DNA from: Peptococcaceae bacterium
GTDB lineage: Bacteria > Bacillota > Desulfitobacteriia > Desulfitobacteriales > Syntrophobotulaceae
Direction of reading: 5' to 3'
Assembly (NCBI GenBank): GCA_012523535.1
Contig: JAAYII010000118.1
Location: 1-6,467, forward strand
DNA: 6,467 bases
Position 1 is the stretch's first letter, and the number at the start of each line of letters is the position of its first letter. Shown one piece after another: positions 5,027-6,467 of the stretch. The translations under genes and the position numbers were made by a program. The notes below the pieces were generated by a model. That model had not been told where the DNA came from and searched no databases. It was given only the letters and a program-made list of their open reading frames with translations.

Positions 5027-6467
5027 ATGTTTGCGTTTGCTCTTAATCATGCCTGGTTGATTCCTTTTTTCCCGGCTTTGGCCTTTGCCGTAATCACTCT
5101 TTTTACCAAGAAGATGATCAAATTCAGCGCCGCTATCTCGATTGTCGCTATTGTGCTTTCATTGATCATGTCATTAATTATTGGTATCGGAGTCATCGGG
5201 CAAGGCGACAATTTTCTTGAACATCCTGTAAAGGCTGTTGTTACCTGGTTTAGTATGCCGGGTTTAAGCATTGAGATTGGCACTCTGATCGACAATGTTT
5301 CGGTTATGATGCTCCTGGTGGTTACTTTAATCACCACTCTGGTTCAAATTTATTCCCTGGGCTACATGCACGGGGACCCTGGATTTGCCAGGTTTTTCGC
5401 CTATGTTTCCCTGTTTGCCGCTTCTATGCTGGGGCTGGTAATTGCGCCCAATCTGCTCATAATGTTTGTTTTTTGGGAACTGGTTGGCCTCTGTTCTTAT
5501 TTATTGATCGGTTTCTGGTACGGGAAAATATCAGCTTCCGCAGCGGCTAAAAAAGCCTTTATTACCTGCAGGGCAGGAGACTTTGGCTTGCTGTTGGGAA
5601 TTATTTTGCTCCAGATTAACTTCGGAACCCTTGATCTCCAGCAGTTAAGCGCCATGATTCCTAACTTCACGCAGTATACAGGCTTAACTGCAGCGGGACT
5701 GACTACCATTGCCATAATTTTATTCCTGGGGCCCATGGCCAAATCAGGCCAGTTTCCGTTCCATGTGTGGCTGCCGGATGCCATGGAAGGACCGACCCCG
5801 GTCAGTGCTTTAATCCATGCCGCCACCATGGTTGTAGCCGGGGTTTATTTGGTGGGCAGAATTCTAACCCTGTTTATCACTCTTCCGTCAGCCCTTTTAT
5901 TTGTAGCAATAATCGGAGCCTTTACCGCCTTGTTTGCCGCTACTATTGCCATAACCCAAACGGAAATGAAAAAAATCTTGGCCTACTCTACTATATCCCA
6001 GCTCGGGTATATGATGTTGGCTTTGGGTGCAGCCAGTTTGACCGCCAGCATGTTCCATCTGATGACCCATGCCTTCTTCAAAGCCTTGTTATTCCTGGGG
6101 GCAGGCTGTGTGTTGCACGCCATGCATAATGAAGCCAGTATTTGGAAGTACGGCGGTTTGAAAAAATATATGCCGGTTACCTATTGGACCTTTTTAATCG
6201 CCTGCCTGGCTATTGCAGGAATATTCCCCTTTGCGGGTTTCTTCAGCAAAGATCTTATCTTGGAAGTAACTTTTGCTGCCTCCAGCTTTTCAGGCCATGC
6301 TTATGGTCCATTCCAGGCGGTATATTCCGTTTTGTTTATAATGGCTGTTCTAACCGCTTTTTTGACCGCCTTTTACATGTTTAGAATGTTCTTTATCTGC
6401 TTCCACGGCGAACTGCGCAGTAAAGAGGTCGAGCCTCATGAAGCCCCGAAGGTAATGACGGTTCCTC
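5027..6467 (+). CDS. nuoL: NADH-quinone oxidoreductase subunit L, 5' part (complex I proton pump)
   Basis: Antiporter-like proton-pumping subunit at the far end of the membrane arm, related to MrpA. The frame is open from the ATG at 5027 to the window edge: 480 full codons, about three quarters of the usual 610-650 residues. Roughly thirteen helices are covered. Key residues are all present: E151 (FVFWELVGLCSYL), K239 (GPMAKSGQFPFHVWLPDAM), H264 (SALIHAATM), K315 (EMKKILAYST), K352 (HAFFKALLFLGAG) and K408 in the broken helix (GFFSKDLIL). These match E. coli E144, K229, H254, K305, K342 and K399. The missing part should hold the last helices and the long lateral helix HL. NuoM and NuoN share the fold, but the N-terminal sequence and place after nuoK point to NuoL. 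Confidence 0.95.
   Translation, partial: MFAFALNHAWLIPFFPALAFAVITLFTKKMIKFSAAISIVAIVLSLIMSLIIGIGVIGQGDNFLEHPVKAVVTWFSMPGLSIEIGTLIDNVSVMMLLVVTLITTLVQIYSLGYMHGDPGFARFFAYVSLFAASMLGLVIAPNLLIMFVFWELVGLCSYLLIGFWYGKISASAAAKKAFITCRAGDFGLLLGIILLQINFGTLDLQQLSAMIPNFTQYTGLTAAGLTTIAIILFLGPMAKSGQFPFHVWLPDAMEGPTPVSALIHAATMVVAGVYLVGRILTLFITLPSALLFVAIIGAFTALFAATIAITQTEMKKILAYSTISQLGYMMLALGAASLTASMFHLMTHAFFKALLFLGAGCVLHAMHNEASIWKYGGLKKYMPVTYWTFLIACLAIAGIFPFAGFFSKDLILEVTFAASSFSGHAYGPFQAVYSVLFIMAVLTAFLTAFYMFRMFFICFHGELRSKEVEPHEAPKVMTVP

Noticed and set aside
5767..6384. Forward frames at 5767-6129 and 6142-6384
   Set aside because: They are out-of-frame readings of nuoL, which stays open across the whole region with all its key residues in the other frame.
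1..6467. CRISPR arrays, tRNA or rRNA genes, insertion sequences, attachment sites
   Set aside because: No repeated spacer-like units, RNA gene folds, transposase genes or terminal repeats were seen. The window is almost fully occupied by the nuo genes.

Overview
The window is a stretch of a respiratory complex I (NADH:quinone oxidoreductase-type, Nuo) operon, read entirely on the + strand. The gene order is nuoA-B-C-D-H-I-J-K-L, with nuoL running off the right edge. Every base from about 97 to the end is either coding or a short junction. Protein similarity was judged by reading motifs, not by database search. The host looks like a member of the Bacillota (Firmicutes), probably an anaerobic Clostridia/Peptococcaceae-like lineage. 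The reasons are moderately AT-rich DNA, strong purine-rich Shine-Dalgarno sites, separate nuoC and nuoD genes, and an operon without nuoE, nuoF and nuoG. The genus cannot be fixed from this sequence.

Layout: positions 1-96 hold the possible last 12 codons of an upstream reading frame, a weak promoter candidate and the nuoA ribosome binding site. Positions 97-2607 carry nuoA, then the peripheral-arm genes nuoB, nuoC and nuoD. These bring the terminal N2 iron-sulfur cluster and the quinone pocket. Positions 2639-4150 carry nuoH (membrane heel, quinone channel) and nuoI (two [4Fe-4S] clusters). Positions 4151-6467 carry the proton-pumping membrane genes nuoJ, nuoK and nuoL. Neighbouring genes overlap (A/B 13 nt, B/C 17 nt, J/K 4 nt), abut (I/J 0 nt) or are separated by 12-37 nt. 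There is no terminator-like structure between them, so a single transcript with translational coupling is expected. nuoM and nuoN probably follow beyond the edge.

How the genes work together: electrons enter through the NuoI clusters N6a and N6b, pass to N2 in NuoB, and reduce a quinone (probably menaquinone) at the NuoB/NuoD/NuoH interface. The energy is passed along the charged axis of NuoH/A/J/K to the antiporter-like subunits starting with NuoL. The known key residues are present in each subunit, so this complex looks functional.

The most interesting feature is an absence. The NADH-oxidising module NuoEFG is not encoded where it lies in E. coli-type operons, and the nuoD-nuoH junction is only 31 nt. 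The donor is therefore unknown and may be ferredoxin or another partner. I see no mobile element, CRISPR array, RNA gene or clearly new system. The smaller points of interest are a possible hairpin over the nuoD ribosome binding site, a nine-A run in nuoC, an acidic NuoI tail and a few motif substitutions. The true starts of nuoB, nuoC and nuoH lie inside the longest open frames.
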